This document shows, piece by piece, positions 16,716-26,432 of a stretch of DNA of 64,000 nucleotides (the first letter of the stretch is position 1; each line of letters begins with the position of its first letter). The notes under the pieces were generated by a model that was not told the DNA's origin, made no database searches, and saw only the letters and a program-made list of their open reading frames with translations. The DNA comes from Grimontia hollisae CIP 101886 (GTDB taxonomy: Bacteria > Pseudomonadota > Gammaproteobacteria > Enterobacterales > Vibrionaceae). The stretch is from NCBI RefSeq assembly GCF_000176515.1, contig NZ_ADAQ01000010.1, positions 1 to 64,000 of the forward strand, in the 5' to 3' direction. The position numbers were made by a program, and so were the translations under genes.

Positions 16716-18308
16716 TTGCTTAGTACTGCTAATATCACCCAGCAATTTGGCGCCAAGCCACTTTTCGAAAACATTTCCGTCAAGTTCGGAGAAGGCAACC
16801 GCTACGGCCTTATCGGCGCAAACGGCTGTGGTAAATCGACGTTTATGAAGATACTGAGCCGTGAATTGGAACCGACCAGTGGTAATGTCAGCGTGGACCC
16901 AAATGAGCGCGTCGCCAAGCTGAACCAGGATCAGTTCGCGTATGAAAACTTCACGGTGATTGACACGGTTATCATGGGCCACAAAGAACTGTGGGCGGTG
17001 AAGCAAGAGCGTGATCGCATCTATGCACTTCCGGAAATGAGCGAAGAAGACGGGATGCGTGTCGCTGACCTTGAAGTTCAGTTTGCTGAAATGGACGGTT
17101 ACATGGCTGAAGCCAAGGCCGGTGAATTGCTGTTGGGGGTGGGCATTCCCGTTGAGCAGCATTATGGCCTGATGAGCGCGGTGGCACCGGGCTGGAAACT
17201 GCGTGTTCTTTTGGCACAGGTGCTGTTTGCCGATCCCGATATCATGCTGCTTGACGAACCAACGAACAACCTGGATATCGATACCATTCGCTGGCTGGAA
17301 GATACGCTGAACGAACGCAACTGCACCATGATCATCATTTCGCATGACCGTCATTTCCTGAACTCAGTTTGTACCCACATGGCGGATTTGGATTACGGAG
17401 AACTGCGTGTTTATCCGGGCAACTATGATGAGTACATGATAGCAGCGACACAGGCCCGTGAACGTCTGCTGGCAGACAATGCGAAGAAGAAAGCTCAGAT
17501 TGCTGAGCTGCAAACCTTTGTGGCGCGTTTCTCGGCAAACGCATCAAAAGCGAAGCAGGCGACCTCACGTGCCAAGCAAATCGAAAAAATTCAGCTGAAT
17601 GAAGTGAAGGCATCAAGCCGCCAGAGTCCTTTCATACGCTTTGAGCAGTCGAAAGAGCTGTTCCGCAATGCGCTTGAAATTGAAAACCTGAGTCAGGGTT
17701 TTGACCACGATTTATTTTCCAACTTCAGTGGTATTTTTGAAGTTGGTGAACGTGTAGCAATCATTGGTGAAAACGGCGTGGGTAAAACCACCTTGCTGAA
17801 TACCCTCGCAGGTGTAATGGCGCCGCGTACCGGTTTCTACAAGTGGTCTGAAAATGCCAACATTGGTTACTATGCGCAGGATCATGCGGCTGACTTTAAA
17901 CAAGACATGAACCTGATGGCGTGGATGAGCCAGTGGCAACAGGAAGGTGATGATGAGCAAACCGTGCGTGGTTTCCTTGGTCGTATGCTGTTTTCTCAAG
18001 ACGATATCAAGAAATCAGTGAAAGTACTTTCCGGTGGTGAGCAAGGACGTATGTTGCTTGGCAAGATCATGATGCACAAACCCAATATCTTGCTGATGGA
18101 TGAACCCACTAACCACATGGACATGGAATCGATCGAGGCGCTGAACACCGCCCTTGAGCACTACAAGGGAACGCTGTTCTTTGTGTCACATGACCGTGTG
18201 TTTGTTGATTCTCTGGCGACCCGGATTCTCGAAATCCGTGATGGCAAGATCACGGATTTCAAAGGTACGTATTCGGAGTTCCTGAAATCACGCGGTATTG
18301 AAGGTTAA
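16716..18308 (+). CDS. ybiT: ABC-F family ATPase YbiT
   Basis: ABC-F proteins bind the ribosomal E site and act on translation rather than transport. The 530-residue protein has two ATPase domains: Walker [10 protein letters not shown] near residue 36 and GENGVGKTT near 350, signature motifs and Walker [14 protein letters not shown] and [13 protein letters not shown], separated by the linker of the P-site tRNA-interacting motif ([44 protein letters not shown]). It is colinear with E. coli YbiT ([22 protein letters not shown]). The start is a TTG with AGGA 8 nt upstream; no ATG fits. A strong terminator follows. Confidence 0.94.
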   Translation: MLSTANITQQFGAKPLFENISVKFGEGNRYGLIGANGCGKSTFMKILSRELEPTSGNVSVDPNERVAKLNQDQFAYENFTVIDTVIMGHKELWAVKQERDRIYALPEMSEEDGMRVADLEVQFAEMDGYMAEAKAGELLLGVGIPVEQHYGLMSAVAPGWKLRVLLAQVLFADPDIMLLDEPTNNLDIDTIRWLEDTLNERNCTMIIISHDRHFLNSVCTHMADLDYGELRVYPGNYDEYMIAATQARERLLADNAKKKAQIAELQTFVARFSANASKAKQATSRAKQIEKIQLNEVKASSRQSPFIRFEQSKELFRNALEIENLSQGFDHDLFSNFSGIFEVGERVAIIGENGVGKTTLLNTLAGVMAPRTGFYKWSENANIGYYAQDHAADFKQDMNLMAWMSQWQQEGDDEQTVRGFLGRMLFSQDDIKKSVKVLSGGEQGRMLLGKIMMHKPNILLMDEPTNHMDMESIEALNTALEHYKGTLFFVSHDRVFVDSLATRILEIRDGKITDFKGTYSEFLKSRGIEG

Positions 18309-18329
18309 CCCAACGCCTTCCCCTTGAAG

Positions 18330-18361
18330 AAACACACCCGCATTTTTGCGGGTGTGTTTTA
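18330..18361 (+). terminator. Rho-independent terminator after ybiT
   Basis: AACACACCCGCA and TGCGGGTGTGTT form a 12-bp stem around a TTTT loop, followed by TTTT, 22 bp past the ybiT stop codon. Confidence 0.9.
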
Positions 18362-18688
18362 TCTGGAGATGGTACCACTATAACGTGTGAGTCATGATTT
18401 TAGAGGCATGGTGGCATACCAACCTGTTGATTAAAAAGCAAGCAAACGAACGGGTGGCGCAATATTCTTGTTGTTATTTATAGCGTGAATGGTTGGTATT
18501 TGTGATAGCCGTAGATCGGGTGAATGTCAGGGTGCTTTAACGTCTGTTTAACTGGCTTGGCATTGCCTTTACAAGAGGGTGTGAATGAGGTGTTATTAAG
18601 CCTGTTTTCGTGCAAATCTACCTCTCTTTTTTTTCTGAAAATACGCTGTATACTTCGCCAACTTTTTCAACTCACAGTGTGTAAAACG

Positions 18689-19210
18689 ATGAAAAAATTT
18701 GCAATTAAAGCTGTTGCAGCAGCAGTGCTGTCAGTGTCGCTGACAGGTTGTATCGGTCAAATGGCAACGTCTGGCCTGGTAATGAAACTGAACCTTTCTG
18801 CAGTAGATAACCGTTATGCACGTGCGGGGCTGTACGTACTGATGAGCCCTGTTTACGGTATTGCAGCGATGGCTGACCTGTTCATTTTCAACTCCATCGA
18901 GTTTTGGACTGGCACCAACCCAATTTCTGGTAAATCTCCAGCGGTGGCAGATACCCCAATGAGCGCTGTTATTCAGATCAACCAGAAGCTGGATAAAGAT
19001 CTGACAACCGCACCAGTGAAGATTTCTTCTGCTGACATCAAGCAAGTGAACGACAAATCGCTGGAAATGTCAGTGGCTTATGCAGACGGTACAACCCAGG
19101 TTCTGCGTGGCGAAAAAGAAGGCGACATGGTTAACTTTTATCTGAACAACGAATTCATCACTGCTGTATCTGTTGATGAACTTAGCGAATACGCAGCAAA
19201 TCGCGTATAA
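18689..19210 (+). CDS. DUF3332 lipoprotein
   Basis: The 173-residue protein begins MKKFAIKAVAAAVLSVSLTGCIGQ; the lipobox cysteine is residue 21. Its mature part (NRYARAGLYVLMSPVYGIAAMADLFIFNSIEFWTGTNPI) matches DUF3332, a family of vibrio-type envelope lipoproteins without known role. The frame is open from 18524, but the internal ATG gives the proper signal peptide. It stands alone between two terminators. Confidence 0.85.
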   Translation: MKKFAIKAVAAAVLSVSLTGCIGQMATSGLVMKLNLSAVDNRYARAGLYVLMSPVYGIAAMADLFIFNSIEFWTGTNPISGKSPAVADTPMSAVIQINQKLDKDLTTAPVKISSADIKQVNDKSLEMSVAYADGTTQVLRGEKEGDMVNFYLNNEFITAVSVDELSEYAANRV

Positions 19211-19228
19211 TCGCCATTTCGGATGACG

Positions 19229-19249
19229 AGCCCTGCTTTGGCGGGGCTT
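19229..19249 (+). terminator. Terminator-like hairpin after the DUF3332 gene
   Basis: AGCCCTGC and GCGGGGCT form a stem with a TTTG loop, followed by TCGTTATTT, 18 bp after the stop codon. The U-tract is interrupted. Confidence 0.65.
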
Positions 19250-19349
19250 CGTTATTTCTGGGGCAGGATGCCAACATATTCAAACCATTTGAAATTGCAG
19301 CTTGTGTAGTGATATCACCTAAACCTGACCCTGAGGATATTCTAGCCGT

Positions 19350-19700
19350 ATGTTGAAATTGATCACCACCTTACCGCCTTTGGTCACGTTGTCGGCCGCG
19401 ATTCTCTTTGAAATTGTGGCGACGTCTATGATGCCGAAAACCCAGTCATTCACTCAGCCAGTATCGACGGTATCTGTTTTGTTATGCTATGCGATCTCTT
19501 TTTATCTGCTATCTATTACGGTAAAAACCATGCCGTTGGGTATTGCTTACGCTATCTGGAGTGCAGCAGGTATATTGTTGGTGTCGATGGTGGCTTGGTT
19601 GATTTATGGTCAACAGTTGGATTTGGCTGCCATTGTAGGAATGACAATGATTGTCGGTGGCGTCGCCATTATTAACCTGTTTTCCAACGTGATGCATTGA
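19350..19700 (+). CDS. Small multidrug resistance (SMR) family transporter
   Basis: The 116-residue protein has four membrane helices in the EmrE/QacE pattern. The essential glutamate of helix 1 is E21 in AAILFEIVATSMMPKT; helix 3 has the family's MPLGIAYAIWSAAGI with the conserved W. SMR proteins act as dimers that exchange protons for cationic drugs or guanidinium and polyamines. There is no adjacent partner SMR gene, so a homodimer is likely. Helix 4 ends IVGGVAIINLFS. Confidence 0.9.
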   Translation: MLKLITTLPPLVTLSAAILFEIVATSMMPKTQSFTQPVSTVSVLLCYAISFYLLSITVKTMPLGIAYAIWSAAGILLVSMVAWLIYGQQLDLAAIVGMTMIVGGVAIINLFSNVMH

Positions 19701-19712
19701 TTGCTGAGCTTG

Positions 19713-20663
19713 TTACACTTTAGCTTTACGTGCCAGGTTTCTGGCTATTTCCACTAGGTGGGAGATATCATATTCACCTTCCGGCTCCACCCAGGAGACC
19801 CCGACAGAATAGTTGAGTGTGTAGAGGAGGCTTTTTTCCTTTGCATCGCGTTCAACACGTTTCTTAAATCGGTTAAGAATGTCCTGGGTGTTGGAGATCG
19901 GTGTGTTTGTCATTAACACCGCAAACTTGCCGTGCTCCAACCTTGCCAGTACATCCGATCCTCTGAAACCAAACTTCAGCAATTCAGCAAAAAAGACCAT
20001 TGCGTTGTCCCTTTCTCTTTTAGGAAGCGGGTTTATTCGTGTTATTCCACTTAGGTCGAAAAATGCCAGTGAGGCAGGCAGGTTGAGCCGCTCACACATA
20101 TTCAGGCTGTTTTGGCTGAGTACTTCGAAACCATCTTCATTCAACAACCCCGTGAGCGGATCCTGCATAGTACAACTCTGCATGGATACCAGTTCGTTTT
20201 CCACCAACGCAGCGATGTCTTTCATACAATTTATCTCGTCGACATCAAAGCTTCTCGGTTCGTCATCAGCAAGGCTCAATGTGCCAATCAGGGCACCGTT
20301 GCGGTGGCGGATTGGGTAGCCGGCATAAAAGCGGATACCGGGCTTTCCGTTGACCATTGGATTATCGGAAAAACGCGAGTCGGCGTGAGTATCCTGCACC
20401 ACAAGGGGAGTGTGCGCTAAAATCGTATGGGCGCAGAACGTGATGTCTCTGGGGATTTCCTTGTCTAAAGGGCCAATGGCGGATTTTACCCATTGGCGAT
20501 TGGTGTCGATAAAACTGATAGCGGCAATTTTTGTTGCGAACATCTGCTTTGTCAGACGGGTCAGTCTGTCAAAACGCTCCTCATTAACGGTGTCCAGAAT
20601 GTTGATATGTTCCAAAGACTGGAGACGCTGGCGTTCGTTGGCAGGTATGTCCGGTTTTTTCAT
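19713..20663 (-). CDS. GAF-GGDEF protein with degenerate active site
   Basis: The 316-residue cytosolic protein has an N-terminal GAF domain (about 15-155; NILDTVNEERFDRLTRLTKQMFATKIAAISFIDTNRQWVKSAIG, a sequence typical of GAF-GGDEF sensors) and a C-terminal GGDEF domain (about 165-316; DPLTGLLNEDGFEVLSQNS). The catalytic loop reads ARLEHGKFAVLM, lacking GGDEF, so diguanylate cyclase activity is unlikely. It may bind a nucleotide or act as a scaffold. The ATG at 20663 is preferred over an upstream one at 20681. Confidence 0.85.
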   Translation of the reverse strand: MKKPDIPANERQRLQSLEHINILDTVNEERFDRLTRLTKQMFATKIAAISFIDTNRQWVKSAIGPLDKEIPRDITFCAHTILAHTPLVVQDTHADSRFSDNPMVNGKPGIRFYAGYPIRHRNGALIGTLSLADDEPRSFDVDEINCMKDIAALVENELVSMQSCTMQDPLTGLLNEDGFEVLSQNSLNMCERLNLPASLAFFDLSGITRINPLPKRERDNAMVFFAELLKFGFRGSDVLARLEHGKFAVLMTNTPISNTQDILNRFKKRVERDAKEKSLLYTLNYSVGVSWVEPEGEYDISHLVEIARNLARKAKV

Positions 20664-20879
20664 TGTCGACCCAATGTACAATTGTTTTCATAAATATAGA
20701 CAAGTGGTGGCAATCTGGAGACCTGGAGGTGGGTTAACTTGTCTCATAAACAACCATCTATAGCCACCGGGCGGGATTGGCGTAAATCAATGTAAATCCT
20801 ACTTGATATTTGGTGGGATAACCCCCATCGTATTTTAATGTAGAAGCCAACACGTTTTTTTAATCCACGGGGAATGACT

Positions 20880-21146
20880 ATGAAACAAATCCTGACTGGT
20901 GTGGTTACGCTTATTCTCGGCTTCTTTACCCTGGTGTTTGCCGCTTTTTTCGGCCTGATTCTCTCGGTGGGGGCGTTGATTGCAAAACCTTTTCTCATGA
21001 AGAAATTACGCAAAGTGCAAGCACAGCAGGCAGCACAATTTGAACAGGCATACGGTGAAACCAGAGAGCCCTCTTGGGGTTCTAAGAAAAAACATCACGG
21101 GCAGACCATTGAAGGTGACTATCAGGACGTTACTGACAGCCGTTAA
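20880..21146 (+). CDS. Small single-pass membrane protein, unknown
   Basis: The 88-residue protein has a long hydrophobic N terminus (ILTGVVTLILGFFTLVFAAFFGLILSVGALIA), enough for one or two membrane helices, then a basic stretch (KPFLMKKLRKVQAQQAAQFEQAYGE) and a hydrophilic tail with KKKHHGQTIEGDYQDV. The tail should face the cytosol. I do not recognise the family. The ATG at 20880 has GGGGA 7 nt upstream; one at 20874 is too close to it. It stands alone; 21147-21339 holds no further gene. Confidence 0.7.
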   Translation: MKQILTGVVTLILGFFTLVFAAFFGLILSVGALIAKPFLMKKLRKVQAQQAAQFEQAYGETREPSWGSKKKHHGQTIEGDYQDVTDSR

Positions 21147-21339
21147 TGTGAGATAGTTCTAGTCGGATGGGCGTGAAGCGAAGACAAAATTAGCATTGAG
21201 AGTCCGGCAATGATCAGCAAATGTTGACTGAGCCTATGAATCATACTGGGTTACTTAATGGCGGAATATCAATAATGAGGCACCCCATTAAGCTTAATCA
21301 AGATACTGATTTTTGCGAGAATGATGACGTTGATAAGGG

Positions 21340-22386
21340 TTACTGGCGAAGTGAAATAGTGACGCTGACAATAGCGTGATCGCTGCTGTAAGTGTCATGA
21401 TCGTACTTGGGGTTAACCAGGTGCGTATCTTCGCAATGGAAATCGCCCACTTCCGCAAGGCTGACAGGATCAGCACTGTTAAATTCACTGGAAAGCAGGA
21501 TGTAATCAAGCACGGCTCCTTTTGCGTGAAAATAGTGGGTTGCAGGGCGTTCCAATGCGGTTTCCCCCATGTTCTTCGTATATAGATCCCAACTGTCGTG
21601 AAGCTGGTAGTGGGATAACGGCATATCTGCCATATCATCTGTGATGGAACGTAGTCCGGAGATGTGAAAGGCGCGTAAGACCTCTGAACGGAGGTCGTCA
21701 TTAAAGTCCCCCATCACTATGGCAGGATTGTTGGTATGGGAACGGCGCTTAATAACACTGCTCATCAGGTGGCATGCTTCTGACCCCCTTTGAATCGCTG
21801 ATGCCCATGAGCCAAAGATTTCTTCCTGCATGGAATCTGCCAATTTCTTGGGTTCGCTGTCTTCGGTTACTTCATCCATGACAGGGCGCTTGGATTTAAG
21901 GTGTACCACATACATGTCGGTTTGTCCCAGAGAGGGTAGCTCCAGCGTAGCAAATAGCGGTAGTCGACTGAACTGGAAATGCTCATGGATGCCCAACTTG
22001 GCAGAAACAGCGGGATCTGCCTGCAAGGGAAGGGCACTGAGAATGGGGTAACGGGACGCCAGACAAACAACCGGACTTTTATAGATGTATTCCTCCAGTG
22101 GTTCGGGTTCATCAACGACTGCAAAAAATCGATAACCTAACGGTTCAAGTAAGGCTTTTAGCGCTGATGCACTGAACACTTCCTGAAAGGCAATAATGTC
22201 AGGCTGGTAGCTACCAATATAACGGTTCAGCCAGGCACGCTTTTGACGCCATTGATCTTCGCTGTAGATATTGCAGAACTCATAATATGCCCCGGGCGGC
22301 TCGATAAAATTGAACAGGTTTATCGTCGCCAGCTTCAGGCCTAACGCACTGTGGGCATAGGAGCTTTTGCTGTTGGTCGCGAACAC
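21340..22386 (-). CDS. Endonuclease/exonuclease/phosphatase family protein
   Basis: The 348-residue protein has the EEP (DNase I-like) fold: LKLATINLFNF at the start, metal-binding glutamate in PDIIAFQEVF, MYVVHLKSKRP, the catalytic AIVMGDFNDDLRSEV block, and the final YSSDHAIVSVTI with the conserved DH. The substrate could be nucleic acid, a phospholipid or an inositol-type phosphate; nothing visible decides. There is no signal peptide. The start is a GTG without a strong ribosome binding site, so the N terminus is uncertain. Confidence 0.85.
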   Translation of the reverse strand: MFATNSKSSYAHSALGLKLATINLFNFIEPPGAYYEFCNIYSEDQWRQKRAWLNRYIGSYQPDIIAFQEVFSASALKALLEPLGYRFFAVVDEPEPLEEYIYKSPVVCLASRYPILSALPLQADPAVSAKLGIHEHFQFSRLPLFATLELPSLGQTDMYVVHLKSKRPVMDEVTEDSEPKKLADSMQEEIFGSWASAIQRGSEACHLMSSVIKRRSHTNNPAIVMGDFNDDLRSEVLRAFHISGLRSITDDMADMPLSHYQLHDSWDLYTKNMGETALERPATHYFHAKGAVLDYILLSSEFNSADPVSLAEVGDFHCEDTHLVNPKYDHDTYSSDHAIVSVTISLRQ

Positions 22387-22486
22387 GGCACCGTCTCAGG
22401 AATTGTTATAAAGGTACGGACAGTATAGCGAAGTCTGTCATGAGGGGATGGCAGAGGTGCGTATTTTTCGAGGTGAGAACAAAGAA

Positions 22487-22511
22487 AAAGCGCTTCAGCA
22501 AGAAGCGCTTT
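22487..22511 (-). terminator. Terminator after proV
   Basis: AAAGCGCTT and AAGCGCTTT form a 9-bp stem with a short loop just past the proV stop codon. On the minus strand the stem is followed by TTCTTTGTTCTC. Confidence 0.8.
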
Positions 22512-22519
22512 GAATAAGG

Positions 22520-23782
22520 TTACGCGGATGCTTTCACATCATCAGACTTTCCTGCTGTCGTCCCTTCTCCGGTATTGTCTGATGATGTTTGATCACTGAG
22601 TATGTCAACCAGATGCTGGCGGGAAAGCTCACCCTGCAATTCGCCATCTTCACCTAGAACGGGAAGCGGTAGCTCGTTTTCAAGTGTATCTGGGATCACG
22701 TGCTCGATCAGTGCATCAGACTGGATACCTGGCACGATTTCAAGCACTTTGTCATCAATGGCATCGCCATGGCGGGCTGCGTCCAGGGATTCGAGTTTTT
22801 CCATGCTAAGCGCACCTTGGTAGCCATCATCGTTAACGTAGTAACCATGTTCGGCCTTCGCTTTACGCATTTCTGCCAGTGCTTCGCCGATCGTTTCAGA
22901 ACTGATGCGTAGGCTCTGCGGTTTCATCACGGTATCGACTGTCAGGGCGCGTGCGCGGTTAACGTCTTTAACAAACGCTTCAACGTAGTCATCGGCCGGA
23001 TGCAGCAGGATATCGACCGGACGGCCCTGTTGCACCAGCTTACCGTCACGAAGAATGGCGATGCGATCGCCCAGACGCAGCGCTTCATCAAGATCATGGG
23101 TGATAAAGATAATGGTCTTGTGCAGTTTTTCCTGCAAGCCAATCAACTGATCTTGCATTTCACTGCGGATCAAAGGGTCGAGCGCTGAGAAAGCCTCGTC
23201 CATCAGCAGGATTTCGGCATCGGTACATAAGGCGCGGGCGAGGCCGACGCGCTGTTGCTGACCGCCGGAAAGTTGTGAGGGATATTGTTGCTCGTAGCCA
23301 CCGAGACCCACGGTTTCAAGCCAGTCTGCTGCCTTCTTTTCCCGCTCTGATTTGTTCACGCCCTGTACTTGCAGGCCATAAGCGACGTTTTGAAGCACAG
23401 TACGGTGAGGCATCAGGCCAAAACGTTGGAATACCATCGACATCTTGTGGCGGCGGAAATCCTGTAAGCCTTTCTCGTCAAGCTTCATGACATCTTCGCC
23501 TTCCACGATGATTTGGCCTTCAGTCGGCTCAATCAGGCGGTTGAAGTGACGGATCATGGTTGATTTTCCTGATCCGGAAAGCCCCATGATCACAAAGATT
23601 TCACCACGTGCAATGTCGAGGTTAATATCTTGCAGACCTATGGTATGGCCAGTCGTGGCCAGAATATCATCCTTGGATTTGCCTGCTTTAACCTCCGGCA
23701 ACACCTTTTGTGGTGTATTCCCGAAGATTTTATAAAGGCCTTTAATCTGGATCAGCGGCATGCTGTTTTTAGTGTTACTCAT
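22520..23782 (-). CDS. proV: Glycine betaine/proline-type ABC transporter ATPase ProV
   Basis: ProV is the cytosolic ATPase of the ProU osmolyte importer. The 420-residue protein has Walker A GLSGSGKST near residue 70, signature LSGGQQQRVGLARAL, Walker B ILLMDEAFSALDPL and the switch histidine in FITHDLDEALRLGD, followed by tandem CBS domains (from about 280; VDTVMKPQSLRISSETIGEALAEM, ELSRQHLVDILSDQ). CBS domains in this family sense ionic strength. It overlaps proW by 8 bp with a GGAGG ribosome binding site, and is the last gene of the proX-proW-proV order seen in a second vibrio ProU system. Confidence 0.94.
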   Translation of the reverse strand: MSNTKNSMPLIQIKGLYKIFGNTPQKVLPEVKAGKSKDDILATTGHTIGLQDINLDIARGEIFVIMGLSGSGKSTMIRHFNRLIEPTEGQIIVEGEDVMKLDEKGLQDFRRHKMSMVFQRFGLMPHRTVLQNVAYGLQVQGVNKSEREKKAADWLETVGLGGYEQQYPSQLSGGQQQRVGLARALCTDAEILLMDEAFSALDPLIRSEMQDQLIGLQEKLHKTIIFITHDLDEALRLGDRIAILRDGKLVQQGRPVDILLHPADDYVEAFVKDVNRARALTVDTVMKPQSLRISSETIGEALAEMRKAKAEHGYYVNDDGYQGALSMEKLESLDAARHGDAIDDKVLEIVPGIQSDALIEHVIPDTLENELPLPVLGEDGELQGELSRQHLVDILSDQTSSDNTGEGTTAGKSDDVKASA

Positions 23783-24674
23783 TGTGGCCTCCGCTCAGGT
23801 GCTGCTGTGAACGTTTTGCATAACTTTGGGATACACGGTCAAAGATGATAGCCAGTGCAACAATCGCAAGGCCATTGATGAGACCTAAGGTAAAGTATTG
23901 GTTGGTGATCGACTTTAAGACGGGTTGCCCAAGCCCTTTCACGCCGATCATAGAAGCAATGACCACCATCGCCAGAGCCATCATAATGGTTTGGTTAATA
24001 CCGGCCATGATGGTTGGCATCGCCAGTGGCAACTGAACACCGAAAAGGCGTTGCGTCGGGCTTGCGCCGTAAGCGGTGGCGGCTTCCAGCACTTCTTTAT
24101 CAACCAGACGGATACCGAGATTTGTCAGGCGGATAACTGGTGGAATGGCATAAATCACCACGGCAATCACCCCCGGAATTTTGCCAATACCAAGTAGCAT
24201 CACGACCGGGATCAGGTAAACAAATGCAGGCATGGTCTGCATCACGTCGAGCAGCGGTGTCACGGCTGACTGGACCCGGTTTGAACGCGCCATGGCAATG
24301 CCAATAGGAATGCCGAGGAAAATGGCGAGCATGGTACAGACCAAGATAATGCTCATGGTGCGCATGGTGTCTTCCCACATGCCGAAGTATCCGATGGCGA
24401 GGAACGACACCACGACGGCAACACCGAGTTTCCATGAACGGCTCGCCATGTAGGAAACGCCCGCGAGAATCGCGATCATCAGCCACCAAGGGGTACCGAG
24501 GAGAAGTTTTTCAAACCAGATAAGAAACTGGAGCAATGGGTCGAAGAAGGATTCGATGGTTTCTCCGTAGTTTCGTGAAAACTCGCGGTAAGCACCATCG
24601 AGCGTTTTGCGAATAGCCAGAAGGTCGGAGCGGGACATCTCCGGAAATTCTGTCAGCCAAGAATTGTCTGCCAT
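23775..24674 (-). CDS. proW: Glycine betaine/proline-type ABC transporter permease ProW
   Basis: The 299-residue inner-membrane permease has an N-terminal hydrophilic part and six or so helices (WWLMIAILAGVSYMASRSWKLGVAVVVSFLAIGYFG, SIILVCTMLAIFLGIPIGIAMA, TMPAFVYLIPVVMLLGIGKIPGVIAVVIYAIPPVIRLTNLGIR). The EAA-type coupling loop that contacts ProV is in LEAATAYGASPTQRLFGVQLPLAMPTIMAGI. The final segment is shorter than in E. coli ProW. Confidence 0.93.
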   Translation of the reverse strand: MADNSWLTEFPEMSRSDLLAIRKTLDGAYREFSRNYGETIESFFDPLLQFLIWFEKLLLGTPWWLMIAILAGVSYMASRSWKLGVAVVVSFLAIGYFGMWEDTMRTMSIILVCTMLAIFLGIPIGIAMARSNRVQSAVTPLLDVMQTMPAFVYLIPVVMLLGIGKIPGVIAVVIYAIPPVIRLTNLGIRLVDKEVLEAATAYGASPTQRLFGVQLPLAMPTIMAGINQTIMMALAMVVIASMIGVKGLGQPVLKSITNQYFTLGLINGLAIVALAIIFDRVSQSYAKRSQQHLSGGHNE

Positions 24675-24840
24675 AACAGTACAGCGTCCTCTGCATCTTT
24701 AGAATTAAAAACCATATACCTATCACAGGTAGATGGTTGGCAACGTTCTTTGTGTTTTAAAAAGAGACGTCGCAAATACTTTTCGTGTTGTCGAAAAAAC
24801 AGCGAGCTGAAAGCGCCCGCCCGCAAACTGAGTCAGGCAA

Positions 24841-25833
24841 CTACAGCGCCGATTTGATTTTCTTCGCCACGTCAGGGGTTACCCATCCGCCCCAGATGTC
24901 TTCATGGTTTTCCAGAAAGTACATGGCCGCGATTTCACCGTCGGCCTGATTATTTTCCATCCATGCCAGAAGACGGTTCAACTGTGCATTGGTGAAAGAG
25001 CGGTTAGAGAGATAGCTGACGGCTTTTGGCGCGTTTTGCGCGAAGCTTTCAGTGATGACAGTATCGACCGCAGAAGGTGGATACATGGTCACTTTAGGCT
25101 CAAGACAGTCTGGGTTGGTGGTACAGGTTTCAAAGTGTTCTTTGTCGATACCCGATCCGAAATCCACTTTTACCATTTCGTATTTACCCAATACTGCTGT
25201 TGGTGCCCAGTAATAACCAAACCAACCTTCACCGCGCTCATAGGCTTTGGCGATTGAGCCCGACAAGCCTGCACCTGAACCTGGGTCGATAAGCTCAAAC
25301 CCTTTGTTTTCCAGTTTCAGGGCATTGAACAGGTTGCCTGATGAAATTTGGCAGTTCCAGCCAGCCGGACAGCCAAAAAATGCCGATTTGGATGGATCTT
25401 CCGGGTGCTCAAACAGTTTACGGTTAGCGACAATGCCTTCAATCGTGGCCAGACTTGGATTCTTTTCAACCAAGTATTTCGGTACCCAAAAACCTTCTTC
25501 ACCCCCGTCAGATAAAACAGCACCGGCATAACGAAGACGGCCGTCTTCAACGCCGCGGTCCAGTGCTGCTTTCAAGGTATTACTCCAGAATTCAGGTGCA
25601 ATGTCTGGTTCACCTTTTTCAATCATTGATGTCCCGGTCGGCATGGTGTCGCCCGGTACTAGCTCTGCATCACAGCCATAACCTTCGGCAAGGATAATGC
25701 GATCGACATTGGCGATGAGGCTTGCGGAGTTCCAGTTCATATCAGCAATGGTCACTTTGCCGCATTCAGCTGCAACGCCCGCCATTGGCAATGCCGACAG
25801 CAATAGGCTCGACGTGATCAGAAGTTTTTTCAT
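24841..25833 (-). CDS. proX: Glycine betaine/choline-type ABC transporter substrate-binding protein ProX
   Basis: The 330-residue periplasmic protein has a signal peptide (MKKLLITSSLLLSALPMAGVAAE). The mature part follows the OpuAC family (GKVTIADMNWNSASLIANVDRIILAEGYGCDAELVPGDTMPTGTSMIEKGEPDIAPEFW). Tryptophans that build the quaternary-amine cage are frequent (NWNSAS, EFWSNT, GWFGYYWAPT). Two cysteine pairs (CPAGWNC, CTTNPDC) suggest disulfides. It is the first gene of proXWV, with a GAGGGAA ribosome binding site and 166 bp before proW. Betaine, proline betaine, choline or ectoine are all possible substrates. Confidence 0.92.
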   Translation of the reverse strand: MKKLLITSSLLLSALPMAGVAAECGKVTIADMNWNSASLIANVDRIILAEGYGCDAELVPGDTMPTGTSMIEKGEPDIAPEFWSNTLKAALDRGVEDGRLRYAGAVLSDGGEEGFWVPKYLVEKNPSLATIEGIVANRKLFEHPEDPSKSAFFGCPAGWNCQISSGNLFNALKLENKGFELIDPGSGAGLSGSIAKAYERGEGWFGYYWAPTAVLGKYEMVKVDFGSGIDKEHFETCTTNPDCLEPKVTMYPPSAVDTVITESFAQNAPKAVSYLSNRSFTNAQLNRLLAWMENNQADGEIAAMYFLENHEDIWGGWVTPDVAKKIKSAL

Positions 25834-26393
25834 GGAAGTTCCCTCTCATTTGAATAGTGACGATAAATGTGTACTCGTCTAATTATTTATTTTTTTAATG
25901 CTGCATTACGTCACCTGTCCGGTTTAGGTTTAACTGGCTGAAAAACAGGCATGCAACGACATAAATTATAACAAGTTTGCATCAGTTTTTCTCAATTCTC
26001 GTCACTTGCAAAGTGATAATTGATTTGAGCTCTAATCAATTATGCGACTTATTACTTAAAAACAACATCCAATAACGTAATGATTTGGCAAGTGAAAACG
26101 TTAGTAAGGATCCATCCCATGTATGAAATGTAAGAATTAGTGATCAGGTCAAAGATTTGTGCGGCCAAAGCCCGTTTTTTCGACGGTATTCTTCAGATAT
26201 GCCACTCGTATTTTGGTTCTTGAGAGGTGATATCAAGTAACAGTACAACAGAGGGAATCGTGTATACTGGAACCTGTGTTGGTCTTTGAAGATGACGCGG
26301 ATCTGATTGTCCTGCACCTTAGTGGAAATGGTTTATTTCGCGTTGATGCGTCTTGTTTCCGTGCAGAACCAGTGGCAACGGCTGCCAGTAATG
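25834..26393. other. Gene-free region upstream of proX
   Basis: This 560-bp AT-rich stretch must hold the proXWV promoter, which is expected to respond to osmotic strength. I found no operator palindrome I could name and no convincing open frame. The right half lies beyond the tna operon terminator. Confidence 0.5.
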
Positions 26394-26415
26394 AAAGGCC
26401 GGATAACCGGCCTTT
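26394..26415 (-). terminator. Terminator after tnaB
   Basis: AAAGGCCGG and CCGGCCTTT form a 9-bp stem with an ATAA loop, 18 bp past the tnaB stop codon. A U-tract is present on the plus side (TTTTCCC) and a short one on the minus side (TTTCATT), so it may work both ways. Confidence 0.8.
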
Positions 26416-26432
26416 TCCCACTAATAAGGTGA

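Noticed and set aside
22520-25833. Choline-specific choXWV in place of proXWV
   Set aside because: Gene order X-W-V is shared by both, and tandem CBS domains in the ATPase favour the ProU type; substrate still not certain.
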